DNA from: Streptomyces sp. ERV7
Lineage (GTDB): Bacteria; Actinomycetota; Actinomycetes; Streptomycetales; Streptomycetaceae
Assembly: GCF_001653515.1 (NCBI RefSeq)
Contig: NZ_LYOY01000001.1
Coordinates: forward strand, 682,001 to 746,000
DNA length: 64,000 nt
Direction of reading: 5' to 3'
Part shown: positions 24,708-34,155 of the stretch, one piece after another
Position numbering within the stretch: position 1 is the first letter of the stretch
How the letters are laid out: every line of letters begins with the position of its first letter
The notes under the pieces: model-generated
What the model was told of the DNA's origin: nothing
Databases searched by the model: none
Seen by the model: only the letters and a program-made list of their open reading frames with translations
Program-made: the position numbers and the translations under genes

Positions 24708-25115
24708 GTGACCAGCGAGCAGGACACCATCCGCAAGGTCCTGACCGAGACCGGGGACACCTGGGCGGTCGTGGGTCTCTCGTCCAATGAGCGCCGCGCG
24801 GCCCATGGCGTGGCGGCGGTGCTGCAGCGGTACGGGAAGCGGATCGTACCCGTGCACCCCAAGGCCGAGACGGTCCACGGCGAGCAGGGGTATCCGTCGC
24901 TGGACGCGATTCCGTTCAAGGTCGACGTGGTGGATGTGTTCGTGAACAGCGAGCTGGCCGGGGATGTGGCCGACCAGGCCGTGGCGGCCGGGGCCAAGGC
25001 GGTCTGGTTCCAGCTCGGGGTGATCGACGACGCGGCGTACGAGCGGACGCGGGCGGCGGGGCTGGACATGGTCATGGACCGGTGCCCGGCGATCGAGATA
25101 CCCCGGCTGGGCTGA
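24708..25115 (+). CDS. CoA-binding domain protein (YccU-like)
   Basis: A 135-residue stand-alone CoA_binding_2 Rossmann protein: WAVVGLSSNERRAAHGVAAVL, KRIVPVHPKAETVHGEQGY and AGAKAVWFQLGVIDD match the family throughout. Such proteins bind CoA or acyl-CoA without known catalysis. The GTG at 24708 follows GCAGGAGGCACGGA, part of a small hairpin (CCTGCG/CGCAGG) that could modulate initiation. It lies 28 bases after the methyltransferase and could be part of the operon, although similar genes are often solitary. Confidence 0.88.
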   Translation: MTSEQDTIRKVLTETGDTWAVVGLSSNERRAAHGVAAVLQRYGKRIVPVHPKAETVHGEQGYPSLDAIPFKVDVVDVFVNSELAGDVADQAVAAGAKAVWFQLGVIDDAAYERTRAAGLDMVMDRCPAIEIPRLG

Positions 25116-25249
25116 GCGCGGCCGGGGGGCTCGCACACCGCACCCCGTCCGTCGTCCCGCCGCACCCCTGCGACCGCTGTACCGGCCGACCGGGCGCGCT
25201 CATACTGGCGCCAGCCCCAGCCCCCGAACGGACCCACGGGAGGCGCCCC

Positions 25250-26116
25250 TTGCCGAAGATCGTCCGCACCCCGGACGGCCGCGCGCTGGCCGTCGAGACC
25301 CGGGGGCACCCCCTGGGCAGACCGGTGTTCCTGCTGCACGGCACACCGGGGAGTCGGCACGGTCCGGCTCCCCGCAGCACCGTGCTCTACCGGATGGGCG
25401 TCCGCCTCATCACCTTCGACCGGCCGGGGTACGGGGACTCGGACCGTCGGCCGGGGCGCCGGGTCGTGCACGCGGCGGAGGATGTGGCGGCGGTCGCCGA
25501 CGCCCTGGGCATAGATGAGTTCGCCGTGGTGGGGCGCTCGGGCGGCGCGCCGCACGCGCTGTCGTGTGCCGCGCTGCTCGCGGGGCGTACGGCCAGGGCG
25601 GTGGCGCTCGTACCGCTCGCTCCGCGCGACGCGGACGGCCTCGACTGGTTCGACGGGATGACCGAGGACAACGTCCGGGCGTACACCGTCGCGGCGGACG
25701 GCCCGGAGGCGGTGGCCGCCGCCTTCGAGGGGCGGGCTCAGGAGATACGGGCGGATCCGAGGGCGACGGTCACCGCGATGCACGGCATGGTGCCGGAGCC
25801 GGACCGGGAGGTGCTGACCGACGCCGCGATCCGGGCGCTGCTGGTGCGCAACTTCGCGGAGGGACTGCGCTGTTCGGCCGACGGATGGGTGGACGACATC
25901 CTGGCGCTGGGCTCGCCCTGGCAGTTCCGTCCGGAGGACATCCGTACGCCGGTGCTGCTGTGGCACGGCGAGCAGGACGTCTTCGCGCCCGCGCAGCACA
26001 CCCGGTGGCTGGCCGAGCGGATCCCGGGCGCGCGTCTGGAAGTGCCGCCGGACGCCGCGCACTTCGGCGCGCTCGCGGTGTTCACCCGCGCGCTGCGCTG
26101 GGCGGCCCGCTTCTAG
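25250..26116 (+). CDS. alpha/beta hydrolase
   Basis: A 288-residue hydrolase: FLLHGTPGSRHG (oxyanion), FDRPGYGDSDR, nucleophile GRSGGAPHAL near residue 93, acid LWHGEQDVFAP and histidine DAAHFG. No start ATG fits the domain. The TTG at 25250 preceded by GGGAGGCGCCCC is the best choice; the upstream in-frame extension is Pro/Arg-rich and without homology. It lies 134 bases from the CoA-binding gene, so membership in the preceding operon is uncertain. Confidence 0.82.
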   Translation: MPKIVRTPDGRALAVETRGHPLGRPVFLLHGTPGSRHGPAPRSTVLYRMGVRLITFDRPGYGDSDRRPGRRVVHAAEDVAAVADALGIDEFAVVGRSGGAPHALSCAALLAGRTARAVALVPLAPRDADGLDWFDGMTEDNVRAYTVAADGPEAVAAAFEGRAQEIRADPRATVTAMHGMVPEPDREVLTDAAIRALLVRNFAEGLRCSADGWVDDILALGSPWQFRPEDIRTPVLLWHGEQDVFAPAQHTRWLAERIPGARLEVPPDAAHFGALAVFTRALRWAARF

Positions 26117-26177
26117 GCGCGTTCCGCCGGACGCGGGGGCATTCGGCCGCGGGCCGACCGTGGCTGGTCGGGCAGTT

Positions 26178-26200
26178 CCCCGCGCCACTGGGGGCGCGGG
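26178..26200. terminator. terminator hairpin after the hydrolase
   Basis: CCCGCGCC and GGCGCGGG pair around a six-base loop, inside the context CTGGTCGGGCAGTTCCCCGC that recurs between Streptomyces genes. It separates the plus-strand genes from the convergent fxs operon. Confidence 0.65.
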
Positions 26201-26277
26201 ACCCCGCAGTCGTCCCCGCGGGCCCCACCAGCGCCGCTCGCGCCGGCCACCGAACTCAGGGCCCGCACCAGTCGCCC

Positions 26278-29200
26278 CTACACCGGGTGGATCTCGATGT
26301 CCCGGTCCAGGCGTTGCCAGGAGCGGGCCGCCTCCGCGATCGGGTGGTCCACGCCCAGGCGTTCGGCGGCCGGTTCGATCACCGCCGCGCGCATCCCGGC
26401 CGCGTCCTCGCCCCGGCCCGCCGCCCGCAGGGTGACCGCCAGGTTGGACCGGCAGACCAGCACGTCCGGATGCCACGGGCCGAGCTTGTCGAGCAGGCCC
26501 TCCAGCGCCGTGTACTCCCACCGCTCGGCGAGGTCCGCCCGGCCCAGGTCCCCGTACACGTTCGCCAGGTTCACGGCCGCGCAGAGGGTGAACGGGTGCT
26601 GGGGGCCCAGCGCCTGTTCCAGCCGGTCGCGTACCTCTTCGGCGTCCGCGACCGCCTCCTGGGCGCCTCCGGTCGCCCGCAGATGGACGACCACGTTCGC
26701 CCGGCACGCCAGGCTGTAGGGATGGGACTCGCCGAGCGTCCCCCGGTACCCGTGCAGCATCTGCCGCGCCAGGTCCAGGGCGTGGGCGGGGTCGCCGGTG
26801 GCCGCGAGGTCGGCGGCCAGGCTGACCCCGCAGGCGAGGGTGTCGGGCGAGCCCGGCCCGTAGCGGTCGCGGAAGCGCTCGTAGGCCTCCCCCGTCAGCC
26901 GCATCGCCTCGTGCGGATGCCCGGCCCTGCGCAGGGAGACGGCCAGGCTCTTGGCGGCACGCAGCACCTCGGGGGCGTGCGGGTCCAGGACCCGGCCCAG
27001 GCCGTCCACGACTTCCCGCAGCACCTCGGCCGACACCGCGTACTCGCCGGTCTCCCGCAGGTCGCCGGCCAGGTTCGCCTTGGTGACCAGGGTGTAGGGG
27101 TGGTCGTCGCCGAGCAGCATGCCGCGGCGCTCCACGGTCCGCTCGTCGAGCCGCCGTGCGGCCTCGCTGTCGCCGGTCAGCCGGTAGTCGATCGCGAGGT
27201 TGTGCGCGGCGATCAGGGTGCGGCGATGGGCCTCCCCGAAGAGGCTGCGCATGCCCCGGTAGACCCACAGGTCGCGTTCGAGCGCCTCGGTGAACCTGCC
27301 GACGGCGCGCAGATCGGCGGCCAGACTGCCGGTCACGACCAGCACGCTGGGATGGTCGTCGCCGGGGTGGTCGTCGTGGAAGAGCCGCAGCTGGCGGGCG
27401 AGGGTGTCCTCGTCCATCGTCAGCGCTTCCTGGTAGCGGCCCTGCGCCCGCAGGGCGTTGGCCAGCTCGAAGCGGATGTTGAGGGTCTGCAGCGCGTCCT
27501 CGCCGAGCCGGCCGGTCCAGATCCGGTCGAGCTGGGAGCCGAAGACCCGGGCGCTCTCCAGCTCGCCGCGCCGCAGCAGATAGCGGATCCGGTCGACCAT
27601 CAGCTCGCGGGCCTTGGCGTCGTCGCTGTCGGCGATGCCGGACGCGTTCAGATGCGGCCAGATCAGCTCGAAGGCGGGCCAGCTCTTGGGGTCGTTCACC
27701 GGGTCGTCCCGGTCGACGCCCTCGGTCGGCCGTGCCTGCGCCAGGATGCGGTGCACCACGCTCTTGGTCTCGGTCTGCTCCTCGGCGGTGAGCGCGTCGC
27801 GCACGGCCGCCTGGACGAGGCGGTGCACCTGGATGCTGCTGTCCGCCGGGTCCACCTTGGCCAGGGCGAACCGGTTCAGCGTCTGGATGACCCGGCCCAG
27901 CATGTACCGCTCGCGCAGATCGGCGTCGTACGGGAGCAGCGCGTCGAACATCGCGTCACTGCCGATGAGCCGCATCGAGACGGGTTCGGCGGAGAAGAAC
28001 GAGCAGATCTCCAGAAGACGCACCGCTGCCCTGGACTCCTCGCGGAGCCTTCTGATGGAGATGGCCCAGGTCGCGCCGAACCGCAGCCCGTACCCCTCCG
28101 GGGTGCCGAGCGAGAGGACCGAGGTGCTCTGCTCCGCGAGCTGGCGCAGATACGCGTCCACCGGCGTCGCCGTCTCGGCGAGCCAGGCCGCCGCCACCTC
28201 CACGGCCAGCGGCAGGTCGCCGACCGCGTCGGCGACCCGGTCGGCGTCCTCGGGCGGCAGCCCCGCCACCCGCCAGGTCAGGTGCTCCACGCTCTCGTAC
28301 CGGGTGAAGACGTCGACCTGGGTGGTCTCGACGCGGTTGGTGGCCGGCTTGTTGCGGCAGGTGGCGAGCAGATGCCCGTAGACGGAGCCGGGGAGCGCCC
28401 CCATGGACTCGGGCAGCCGGCGCAGTGCCTCGTCCGGGTCCTCGACGTTGTCGAAGATCAGCAGCCAGCGCGGGTAGCGCTCGCCGCGCCACAGCTCCTG
28501 GAGGGCCGCCGTGGCCGCCTCGGCCACCACGTCGCCCGCCCGCAGGTCCATCTCCGCGGCGAGCTGCGCCAGCGAGGCCACCACCAGGTCGGGCCGCTCG
28601 GCCTCGATCCACCACACCAGGTCGTAGTCGGCCCGGAAGCGGTGCGCGTACTCCAGTGCCACCTGTGTCTTGCCCACGCCGCCGAGTCCGTACAGGACCT
28701 GGGGCAGGAGCTGGGCGGAGCCGCTGTCGCCGCGCAGCTGGTCGCGCACCCGGTCGAGCAGGTCGGTGCGGCCGGTGAACCAGGTGTTGCGCGGCCGTAC
28801 GTTCCAGACCCGGGGCGAGTTCCCGGGGAAGCGGGGCCGGTCGGGGGCGCACGGGAGCGCGGCGGCGGCCTCGCCCCGGCCCAGCGCGCCGAGCAGTGCG
28901 GCCGCCGCCTCGGTCTCGTCCACGCGCACCAGGTCCACCGCCCGCAGCCCGCCGGGCGGTGGGGTGAGCCGTACGTCGCCGACGCGCACGGGCAGCACCT
29001 GGCGGCGTCCGCCGGCCCGGTCCGGGGCGGGTCCGCTGTCCCACAGACCGCGCCCCGCACGGGACTTGAGGTAGGGCGGTGAGGCGATGTGCAGGACCTC
29101 CGGCTCCATCAGGGCGGCTTGGGGGTCGCGGACGTCCACCGGGAAGGTGCGGAAGCCCGCCGCGCCGAGTACGGCCGCCATCCAGTCCACCCACATCCGG

Positions 29201-30228
29201 TCCTCGGAGACGTGGTTGAGCACGATGTTCGCGGGTGAGGAGGGCCTGCGCCGGGTGAAGGCGGCGAGATGGGCGAGCCGCAGCGACTCGTCGATCGGCG
29301 GCAGCCCGGTGACCTGCCCGTAGGTGAGCGCCGAGGTGAGCCGCTCGCAGGCGGAGAGCAGCGAACTGCCGAAGTTGGGCGGGTCGCCGAAGGTCGCCAG
29401 GACCTCCTCGTAGGCGTAGAAGGGCCGGTACGGGATCTCCACGGTGCCCCAGTAGCTGTCGGCGGCCTCGCCCGTCAGACCGCTGGGGAGGCCCTCGAAG
29501 CACTCGCGGGCGAGCGCCCGCCCGGCGTCGGCCTTCTCCTTCTCGCCGTCGTCGATCCGGGTCGGCACGGGCAGGATCCGGATGCCGCGCTCCTGGTAGC
29601 GCTCCTCGATGTAGCGGGCGACGGCCGAGGCGCCGTCGATGCTCTGGTCGCTCAGGGTGAAGCAGACGACGAGGACCTGGGGCATCTGGACCGTGCAGAT
29701 GTCGGCGATGTCGCTCAGTCCGGTGCGGCTGTCGATCAGGGTGAAGTCGTAGTGGCGGCGCATGTCGTCGCCCATGGCGTCGAAGAACTGGCCGCCGCCG
29801 GAGTGCTCGTAGAAGTGGTCCCAGTCCATCCGGCCCACGACCGAGGAGTAGTCGCGGTTGCGGCGGCCCGCCGAGAGGAAGTCCAGGCTGCCGCCGCTGG
29901 GGAAGGACCAGTCGAGGGTGACGGCGTGCGGGCGGACGCGCGCGTAGGCGCGGTGCCAGTCCGGGGCGCGCTCGCCGGGGCGCCGGGCCTCCTCCTGGTA
30001 CTCGGTGATCAGGTTGATCAGGCCCGGAGTGGCCTCCAGGTCACGCAGGTTGAGGAAGGGGTGGAAGAACCGGTGCAGTCCCGGTGCCTCCAGGTCCCAG
30101 TCGACGGCGAGCACCCGGTGGCCGTTGGCCGCCAGGATCCAGGCGCAGTTGGCGAGCGCCATCGTGCGTCCGGTGCCGCCCTTGTACGAGTAGAACGTGA
30201 TGACGGTCCCGTCACGGTTCTCGGCCAT
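26278..30228 (-). CDS. fxsT: FxSxx-COOH system TPR protein (MinD-like ATPase, TIR-like, NB-ARC, TPR)
   Basis: A 1,316-residue multidomain protein. Residues 1-300 are a MinD/ParA-like ATPase with the deviant Walker A YKGGTGRT at 15-22 and LIDSRTGLSD. About 335-460 is a TIR-like module (LNHVSEDRMWVDWMAAVLG). About 490-800 is an NB-ARC/STAND NTPase with Walker A GLGGVGKT near 515 and the Walker B-like LLIFDN. From about 830 to the end run at least eight TPR units with the repeated GDDHP/LGxxHP spacing. This layout is that of the FxsT proteins found beside FxSxx-COOH peptides. It probably acts as a signal-regulated scaffold; its exact job is unknown. Its ATG follows GGAGGG and overlaps the fxsC end by 17 bases. 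Confidence 0.9.
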   Translation of the reverse strand: MAENRDGTVITFYSYKGGTGRTMALANCAWILAANGHRVLAVDWDLEAPGLHRFFHPFLNLRDLEATPGLINLITEYQEEARRPGERAPDWHRAYARVRPHAVTLDWSFPSGGSLDFLSAGRRNRDYSSVVGRMDWDHFYEHSGGGQFFDAMGDDMRRHYDFTLIDSRTGLSDIADICTVQMPQVLVVCFTLSDQSIDGASAVARYIEERYQERGIRILPVPTRIDDGEKEKADAGRALARECFEGLPSGLTGEAADSYWGTVEIPYRPFYAYEEVLATFGDPPNFGSSLLSACERLTSALTYGQVTGLPPIDESLRLAHLAAFTRRRPSSPANIVLNHVSEDRMWVDWMAAVLGAAGFRTFPVDVRDPQAALMEPEVLHIASPPYLKSRAGRGLWDSGPAPDRAGGRRQVLPVRVGDVRLTPPPGGLRAVDLVRVDETEAAAALLGALGRGEAAAALPCAPDRPRFPGNSPRVWNVRPRNTWFTGRTDLLDRVRDQLRGDSGSAQLLPQVLYGLGGVGKTQVALEYAHRFRADYDLVWWIEAERPDLVVASLAQLAAEMDLRAGDVVAEAATAALQELWRGERYPRWLLIFDNVEDPDEALRRLPESMGALPGSVYGHLLATCRNKPATNRVETTQVDVFTRYESVEHLTWRVAGLPPEDADRVADAVGDLPLAVEVAAAWLAETATPVDAYLRQLAEQSTSVLSLGTPEGYGLRFGATWAISIRRLREESRAAVRLLEICSFFSAEPVSMRLIGSDAMFDALLPYDADLRERYMLGRVIQTLNRFALAKVDPADSSIQVHRLVQAAVRDALTAEEQTETKSVVHRILAQARPTEGVDRDDPVNDPKSWPAFELIWPHLNASGIADSDDAKARELMVDRIRYLLRRGELESARVFGSQLDRIWTGRLGEDALQTLNIRFELANALRAQGRYQEALTMDEDTLARQLRLFHDDHPGDDHPSVLVVTGSLAADLRAVGRFTEALERDLWVYRGMRSLFGEAHRRTLIAAHNLAIDYRLTGDSEAARRLDERTVERRGMLLGDDHPYTLVTKANLAGDLRETGEYAVSAEVLREVVDGLGRVLDPHAPEVLRAAKSLAVSLRRAGHPHEAMRLTGEAYERFRDRYGPGSPDTLACGVSLAADLAATGDPAHALDLARQMLHGYRGTLGESHPYSLACRANVVVHLRATGGAQEAVADAEEVRDRLEQALGPQHPFTLCAAVNLANVYGDLGRADLAERWEYTALEGLLDKLGPWHPDVLVCRSNLAVTLRAAGRGEDAAGMRAAVIEPAAERLGVDHPIAEAARSWQRLDRDIEIHPV

Positions 30229-31576
30229 CTGGGGGGCCCTCCACCTGGTCGGCCTGTCTCTTCCCGGCGGCGCGCTGTTCTCGCTGGTCCCCGGGGCGGC
30301 CGCGGGCCGCCCGGCCGAGCCCGACCCCGTCCGGCAGGACGTGGGGCAGCGGGCTGCCGGGCCCGGCCGGCCGGCCGGTGCGCGCGGCGTTCTCGTAGTG
30401 CCTGACCGCCGACCGGACCGCCCTGGGGAGCTCCTGACTGAAGGCTTCCAGAGTAGGCAGCCCGCCGCCCTGCGTCAGGTGCCCGGGGCTCTGCCGCATC
30501 CTCGATCCGAGGACTTCCTCGGCGACATGGCGCAACTCGCTCTCGCGCGGGGGCGATTCGGGGTCCGCCCGGTTCCACGGGACCATCACGCTGAGCCAGG
30601 GGCGCGGCTCGGCGCAGAGCAGCCGCACCTGCTCCCGGTGGCGCGGGGAGTCCAGCGCCCAGCGGTCGAGCAGAAGCAGTCCGGGGGCGTCGGGCGGCCC
30701 CGGGCGCAGCAGCCGGTCGGCGCTGTCCTCGAACTCCGCGAGCCGCACCGAGTAGTTGAGGTTGACCACGAGGTCGGCGGCGTGGCGGGCCAGCGGCCGC
30801 GCGGACAGCGGGTGGTACGGGTTCCAGTCGCTGGGCCGGGGGCCGTAGCACTCGGGGCCGCGCCCGCGCGGCAGCCCGTCGCGGGAGCAGGCGAGCACGG
30901 TCACCTCCAGATCGCGGCCGGGCCCGGGGGCCGTGCCGAAGGCGGAGGTGAGCGTCGCGTAGTCCTGGAGCGGGTCGCCGTCGGCCATCCGGGTCCGCTC
31001 GGCGACGCTCACGATCCGCTTGGCGAGCTGGTAGACGGCGTGTTCGTAGTGGTCGCGCAGATAGGTGAGCTTCATCATCCCGTAGAAGCCCTCGTCGGCG
31101 TACTCCTCACCGAAGTCCGCGTGGTCGAACCGCAGTCTGCGCGCGGGCTCGGGGAGTTGGTGCGGCAGGACGGGGACCCAGAGCGCGGGAATGATCGCCG
31201 GGGGCGAGCGGTGCCCGCTGCGCGACTGGTGGAGGGTGTCCCGCCCGGCGAAGGCGAACCACTCCCGGCCGCACTGCTCGCTCAGGAAGTAGCGCGGTGA
31301 GTAGAGCGGTACGAAGACGCGGCAGTGCGCCAGCGCCTCGGTGATGTCTCCCTGCCAGTCCTCGCCCGGGCGCACGTGCTGGTCCATGAACCCGGCGGGC
31401 ACCCCGGCCGGGAGCGCGGTCAGCTGCATCACGTGCGCGGACAGGTCGCGGAAGAAGCGCCGCACCCAGAGGTCGGGGTCCTTGTCCCGGGGATCGTTCT
31501 TCGGCGTGTGCGCGTAGCTCAGGAAGAAGTACGGCCTCGGCTCGTGCCCCCCGCCCCGCGCGGCTGCGTGCGGCAC
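30212..31576 (-). CDS. fxsC: TIR-like protein FxsC
   Basis: A 454-residue protein with an N-terminal TIR-like domain (YFFLSYAHTPKND near residues 16-28, then VFVPLYSPRYFLSEQCGREWFAF near 90-110). The C-x-x-E-W motif keeps the glutamate that is catalytic in NAD-cleaving TIR domains, so NADase activity is possible but untested. The middle and C-terminal parts are specific to FxsC. The last about 50 residues are low complexity and may be dispensable. The GTG at 31576 is preceded by GGGAGGGAGCG. It is the third gene of the fxs operon, coupled to fxsT. Confidence 0.88.
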   Translation of the reverse strand: MPHAAARGGGHEPRPYFFLSYAHTPKNDPRDKDPDLWVRRFFRDLSAHVMQLTALPAGVPAGFMDQHVRPGEDWQGDITEALAHCRVFVPLYSPRYFLSEQCGREWFAFAGRDTLHQSRSGHRSPPAIIPALWVPVLPHQLPEPARRLRFDHADFGEEYADEGFYGMMKLTYLRDHYEHAVYQLAKRIVSVAERTRMADGDPLQDYATLTSAFGTAPGPGRDLEVTVLACSRDGLPRGRGPECYGPRPSDWNPYHPLSARPLARHAADLVVNLNYSVRLAEFEDSADRLLRPGPPDAPGLLLLDRWALDSPRHREQVRLLCAEPRPWLSVMVPWNRADPESPPRESELRHVAEEVLGSRMRQSPGHLTQGGGLPTLEAFSQELPRAVRSAVRHYENAARTGRPAGPGSPLPHVLPDGVGLGRAARGRPGDQREQRAAGKRQADQVEGPPDGREP

Positions 31577-31670
31577 CGCTCCCTCCCGGTCCGAGTGGGT
31601 GGGTCCTCAGTGTAGAAAGCGAGCGATCCACGGCGGAACCGCCTGTACGCGCCGATTCGGGGGCGGCCGG

Positions 31671-34139
31671 TCACCCGCGCGGCGCGTTGCGGGCCCGCCA
31701 GGCGTCCCGGTGGCGCCGGGCGGAGTCGCCGGCCGCGGCGAGCGCCTCGGGTGCCACCCGCTCCTCCCTCCAGGCGGCGGCCGTCTCCCCCATCCCGGCG
31801 ACGAAGCGCTTGCCCGGGCCGGTGAGCGCGCCGCAGCGGGCCAGCGTGTCGATGGCCTCCGACGTCTGCCGCCGCCAGCGCGCGAACTCCGTCTCGGCCC
31901 GTCCGCGCGCCGCCGGGGTCTCCGCCGTGGTGCGCCGCACCCGCCAGAAGTCGGTGACCGCCAGATGCGCGTAAGCCCCTTGCAGCAGGGCGCCCAGCGG
32001 TCGCGGGTCGTCCCGCCAGGGGGCGTAGTAGCGGCCGGTGTCCTGCGGGTCGTACAGGTCGCGGCTGTCGAGTACCGCGCCCAGTTTCACGTGCTGGAAC
32101 TCGTGGACGATCAGCAGGGCGAGCAGCGCGGGGGCGGCCGGGCGGGCGGCGCCCACGGCCCCGAATGCGTCCCGGCAGGTGGCGCTGGTGTCGCCGCCGG
32201 CCCGGGGGCTCAGCGGGGTGATGGAGCGCAGTCCGGCGGCGATTCCCGGTGCGTACGCGGGCAGCCGGCGCTGGATCAGGGACCAGGCTCCGGCGAGTGC
32301 GTCGGCCCAGGCGCGCGCCCCGGACGCGGGGAGCCGCTCCTCGGCCGGCCAGGGGTAGCGGTCGCGCAGCGGGTCGGTGTCCTCCAGGGCGACGGTCCAG
32401 CCGCCCGCCTCGAAGAGCCGTACGGGCTGCCAGTGCGGGGTGCGGCCGTCCAGGCCCTCGCCCCAGCCCATCTGTATCCTGCGGCCCCCGGCCCGGACGG
32501 TGAACCCGTAGTCCTGTGCGGTCAGTTCGGCCTCCTCGGCACCGCCCGGCAGCAGGGCCCGGCCGATGCCGGGCAGCCGCAGGGTGCCCTCGCGCAGCGG
32601 TACGACGACGGTGTCGGCGCGCCTGGCCCGCAGCGCCGCCGACGCCGCCAGCTCCGCCAGACCGCCCGCGAGCGCGCCGGGTTCACGGCCGCCGAGTACG
32701 CCGAGCGCCCAGGGCCGGAAGTAGGGGTGGGCGAGGGCCGCCTCCAGGGCGTGCGGGGCCGCCGCGTCCAGGTCGAGCAGCAGTTCCCAGGCGGCCCCCG
32801 CCCGGCGGTCCTTCGGGTCGGCCCGGCCGCCGACGGCGGCGAGCAGACCGCGGTTGAGGTCGAGCTGGGCGAGGGCGAGGCGGGCGACGGCGTCGGCGCC
32901 GCCCAGACCTGCGGCCAGCTCCTCGAAGTCGGCCGGTTCCAGGGCCTGTTCGGCGTCGGGACGGACGGGTGCGGCGGCCGGGGCGGGCTCGGCGGAGGCC
33001 CGGGCGTGCTCCGGGTGCTCGGGGAGCGACTCGTGCGTGCGGATGTTCATGATCAGCGCCATCAGGTCGGGGCAGAACACGGACGGGTTGTCGAAGCCGG
33101 TTCCGGTCCGGTAGCGGTGGGCGTAGAGGCCGCCGCCGCAGGACGCGACCACGGGACAGGAGGTGCACTGCGCGCACAGCGCCTCGATCCCCTTCTGGCG
33201 GGCCAGCATCCCGGGGTGGGTGAGCACGTCGTCGAGGCTGTGCTCGAAGACGTTCATCCCGGTGGCCGGGGCGCCGTCGTAGGACGTCTTGAGGCTGTCG
33301 GCCTGCTCGAAGGTGCCGTCGGTCTCGACGACCACCAGGTCGGCCGGGGCGAGCCCGAGGGACTCGGTGAGGCTGCTGCCGCCGCGCAGGGTGCGCTGCA
33401 CGGACTCGAAGAGCCGTACGGGGACCGGGCGCCCCTGCCCGGCCCAGCGCCGGTACACGACGTCGAGCCAGTCCGCGTAAGGCGTCGGCGAGTTCCCGGG
33501 GCGGGGCGGCGGGTGGTCCCAGGTGGCGTGCGGCAGCAGGAAGTCGACGCGCGGCGGGCGCAGCGCCGCCAGCGCGTCGTACACCGCGACCGGGTCGTTC
33601 TCCAGGTCGATGGTGCACAGCAGCCCGGCGAAGATGTCCCGGTAGCGGGGGCGGCGGAGCAGGCTGACCGCGTCGACGACCCGGGCGTGGCTGCTGCGGC
33701 CGTCCGCGTAGCGGCGGTGGCGGTCGTTGGCCGCCCGGTCGCCGTCGAGCGAGACGCCGACGCGGACGCCGAGTTCCCGGAAGAGCTCGCAGAACTCCTC
33801 GTCGAGCAGCACTCCGTTGGTGTGGATGCGCAGGTCGAGGGCGCTGATGCCGCGCAGGGCGCGGTGCAGTTCCTCGGCGGCGCGTCTGAGGAGCGCGGGC
33901 CCGGCCAGCAGCGGCTCGCCGCCGTGCAGCACCACATGGACGGCGGGCAGCCGGTGGGTCCGGGCGTGGGCGGCGATCCCGGCCGCCGTGGCGGCCAGGA
34001 TCTCGTGCGAGACGGCCCTGGGCCGGCCGCGCCAGCTGGTGTCGGCGTGTTCGTACACATAGCAGTGGTCACACGCCAGGTCGCACCGGCTGTGCATCTT
34101 CAGTACGACCTGCGACACCGCCGGAGGCGACCGGTCCAT
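31671..34139 (-). CDS. fxsB: FxsB: radical SAM/SPASM peptide-modifying enzyme fused to an HExxH domain
   Basis: An 822-residue two-part enzyme. The radical SAM cluster ligands are C19, C23 and C26 in CDLACDHC. Further landmarks are LHGGEPLL and SLDGDRAAND, with a SPASM-type cysteine region (CAQCTSCPVVASCGG) near 315-330. The C-terminal half has HEFQH near residue 679 with a downstream histidine (QGAYAHLAV), the HExxH module described in fused radical SAM/2-oxoglutarate hydroxylases. Known FxsB enzymes join the Phe ring to a nearby side chain in the FxS motif of FxsA, making a three-residue cyclophane; the HExxH part is expected to beta-hydroxylate. The ATG at 34139 follows GGAGG, 16 bases after fxsA. 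Confidence 0.92.
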   Translation of the reverse strand: MDRSPPAVSQVVLKMHSRCDLACDHCYVYEHADTSWRGRPRAVSHEILAATAAGIAAHARTHRLPAVHVVLHGGEPLLAGPALLRRAAEELHRALRGISALDLRIHTNGVLLDEEFCELFRELGVRVGVSLDGDRAANDRHRRYADGRSSHARVVDAVSLLRRPRYRDIFAGLLCTIDLENDPVAVYDALAALRPPRVDFLLPHATWDHPPPRPGNSPTPYADWLDVVYRRWAGQGRPVPVRLFESVQRTLRGGSSLTESLGLAPADLVVVETDGTFEQADSLKTSYDGAPATGMNVFEHSLDDVLTHPGMLARQKGIEALCAQCTSCPVVASCGGGLYAHRYRTGTGFDNPSVFCPDLMALIMNIRTHESLPEHPEHARASAEPAPAAAPVRPDAEQALEPADFEELAAGLGGADAVARLALAQLDLNRGLLAAVGGRADPKDRRAGAAWELLLDLDAAAPHALEAALAHPYFRPWALGVLGGREPGALAGGLAELAASAALRARRADTVVVPLREGTLRLPGIGRALLPGGAEEAELTAQDYGFTVRAGGRRIQMGWGEGLDGRTPHWQPVRLFEAGGWTVALEDTDPLRDRYPWPAEERLPASGARAWADALAGAWSLIQRRLPAYAPGIAAGLRSITPLSPRAGGDTSATCRDAFGAVGAARPAAPALLALLIVHEFQHVKLGAVLDSRDLYDPQDTGRYYAPWRDDPRPLGALLQGAYAHLAVTDFWRVRRTTAETPAARGRAETEFARWRRQTSEAIDTLARCGALTGPGKRFVAGMGETAAAWREERVAPEALAAAGDSARRHRDAWRARNAPRG

Positions 34140-34155
34140 GGCGCGGGGCCTCCGG

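Noticed and set aside
23246..27268. A 1,340-codon open frame on the minus strand
   Set aside because: It crosses antisense to several well-supported genes and has Pro/Arg/Gly-rich composition with no homology.
25564..29082. A long plus-strand frame opposite fxsT
   Set aside because: It is the shadow of fxsT, which has P-loops, TIR, NB-ARC and TPR motifs in the proper frame.
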